Source: Nitrospirota bacterium (GTDB taxonomy: Bacteria; Nitrospirota; Thermodesulfovibrionia; Thermodesulfovibrionales; SM23-35). Taken from it: 37,613 nucleotides of DNA. This document shows, piece after piece, positions 37,448 to 37,613 of the stretch (positions are counted from its first letter, which is position 1; each line of letters begins with the position of its first letter). The stretch lies in assembly GCA_013388435.1 (NCBI GenBank), contig JACAFE010000026.1, positions 1 through 37,613 on the forward strand, in the 5' to 3' direction. The translations under genes and the position numbers were made by a program. The notes under the pieces are model-generated. The model was not told the DNA's origin. It did no database searches and saw only the letters and a program-made list of their open reading frames with translations.

Positions 37448-37613
37448 TGGCAATAACTCAATTTATAAAACAAAATAAACTACCTTTGTATAAAAACATG
37501 GCTTTATCTTATTTTTGATGTAGTTGCCTATTTTATCTCTGAGGCTTACGCTTCGACTTCAGCCTCAGTATAAATAGACCCGTGATTTTGTTTTATAAAT
37601 TGAGCTATTGCCA
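37448..37613. mobile_element. MITE-like element E2, second copy of E1; ends at the last base of the window
   Basis: Left arm TGGCAATAACTCAATTTATAAAACAAAAT; right arm (revcomp) TGGCAATAGCTCAATTTATAAAACAAAAT; same internal hairpin. Confidence 0.8.

Larger units (their letters stand above)
36830..37613. repeat. Composite dispersed intergenic repeat, copy R4 (runs off window edge)
   Basis: Lead motif, heptamers (36927-36947; 36976-36996), two REP-like palindromes (37001-37035; 37412-37444), two TIR elements (37039-37205; 37448-37613), CTTCAGC units, AACGC array E. Confidence 0.9.

Overview
AT-rich bacterial chromosomal window of 37.6 kb, mostly core and housekeeping genes. The lineage looks Nitrospirae- or deltaproteobacteria-like, but that is a guess from gene content only. 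Plus-strand genes at the left: a CobA-HemD fusion cut by the window edge, a lipid-linked glycosyltransferase trio, SixA, a beta-CASP metallo-hydrolase, a DinG-type helicase, RmuC and a divergent UvrA. RimO (minus) converges on UvrA. Then come an Opp/Dpp-type ABC transporter without ATPases, an MlaEFD cluster ending in a stand-alone cNMP-binding protein, a NUDIX / stand-alone LigD-phosphoesterase tail-to-tail pair, and a six-gene signalling island (REC-PAS-HisKA with a Cys-rich insert, REC-PAS, REC-HD-GYP, a small GMxLA-domain protein, HDOD, tandem MshEN-like). The right end holds DUF72, a RelA/SpoT homologue, a ZnuABC-type transporter, MazG and a metallophosphoesterase. The most unusual content is non-coding. 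Four intergenic regions (about 14.65-14.93, 18.66-19.30, 22.88-23.46 and 36.83-37.61 kb) hold a composite dispersed repeat. Its parts are a ~30-bp lead motif, degenerate 7-bp-period arrays, CCCCCTTTGTTAAGGGGG-type REP palindromes, 167-bp terminal-inverted-repeat elements with covarying arms, and tandem AACGC-WAY(R) arrays with a mixed 8/9-bp period (58 units in 5 arrays by hand count). I could not run any search, so novelty is untested.
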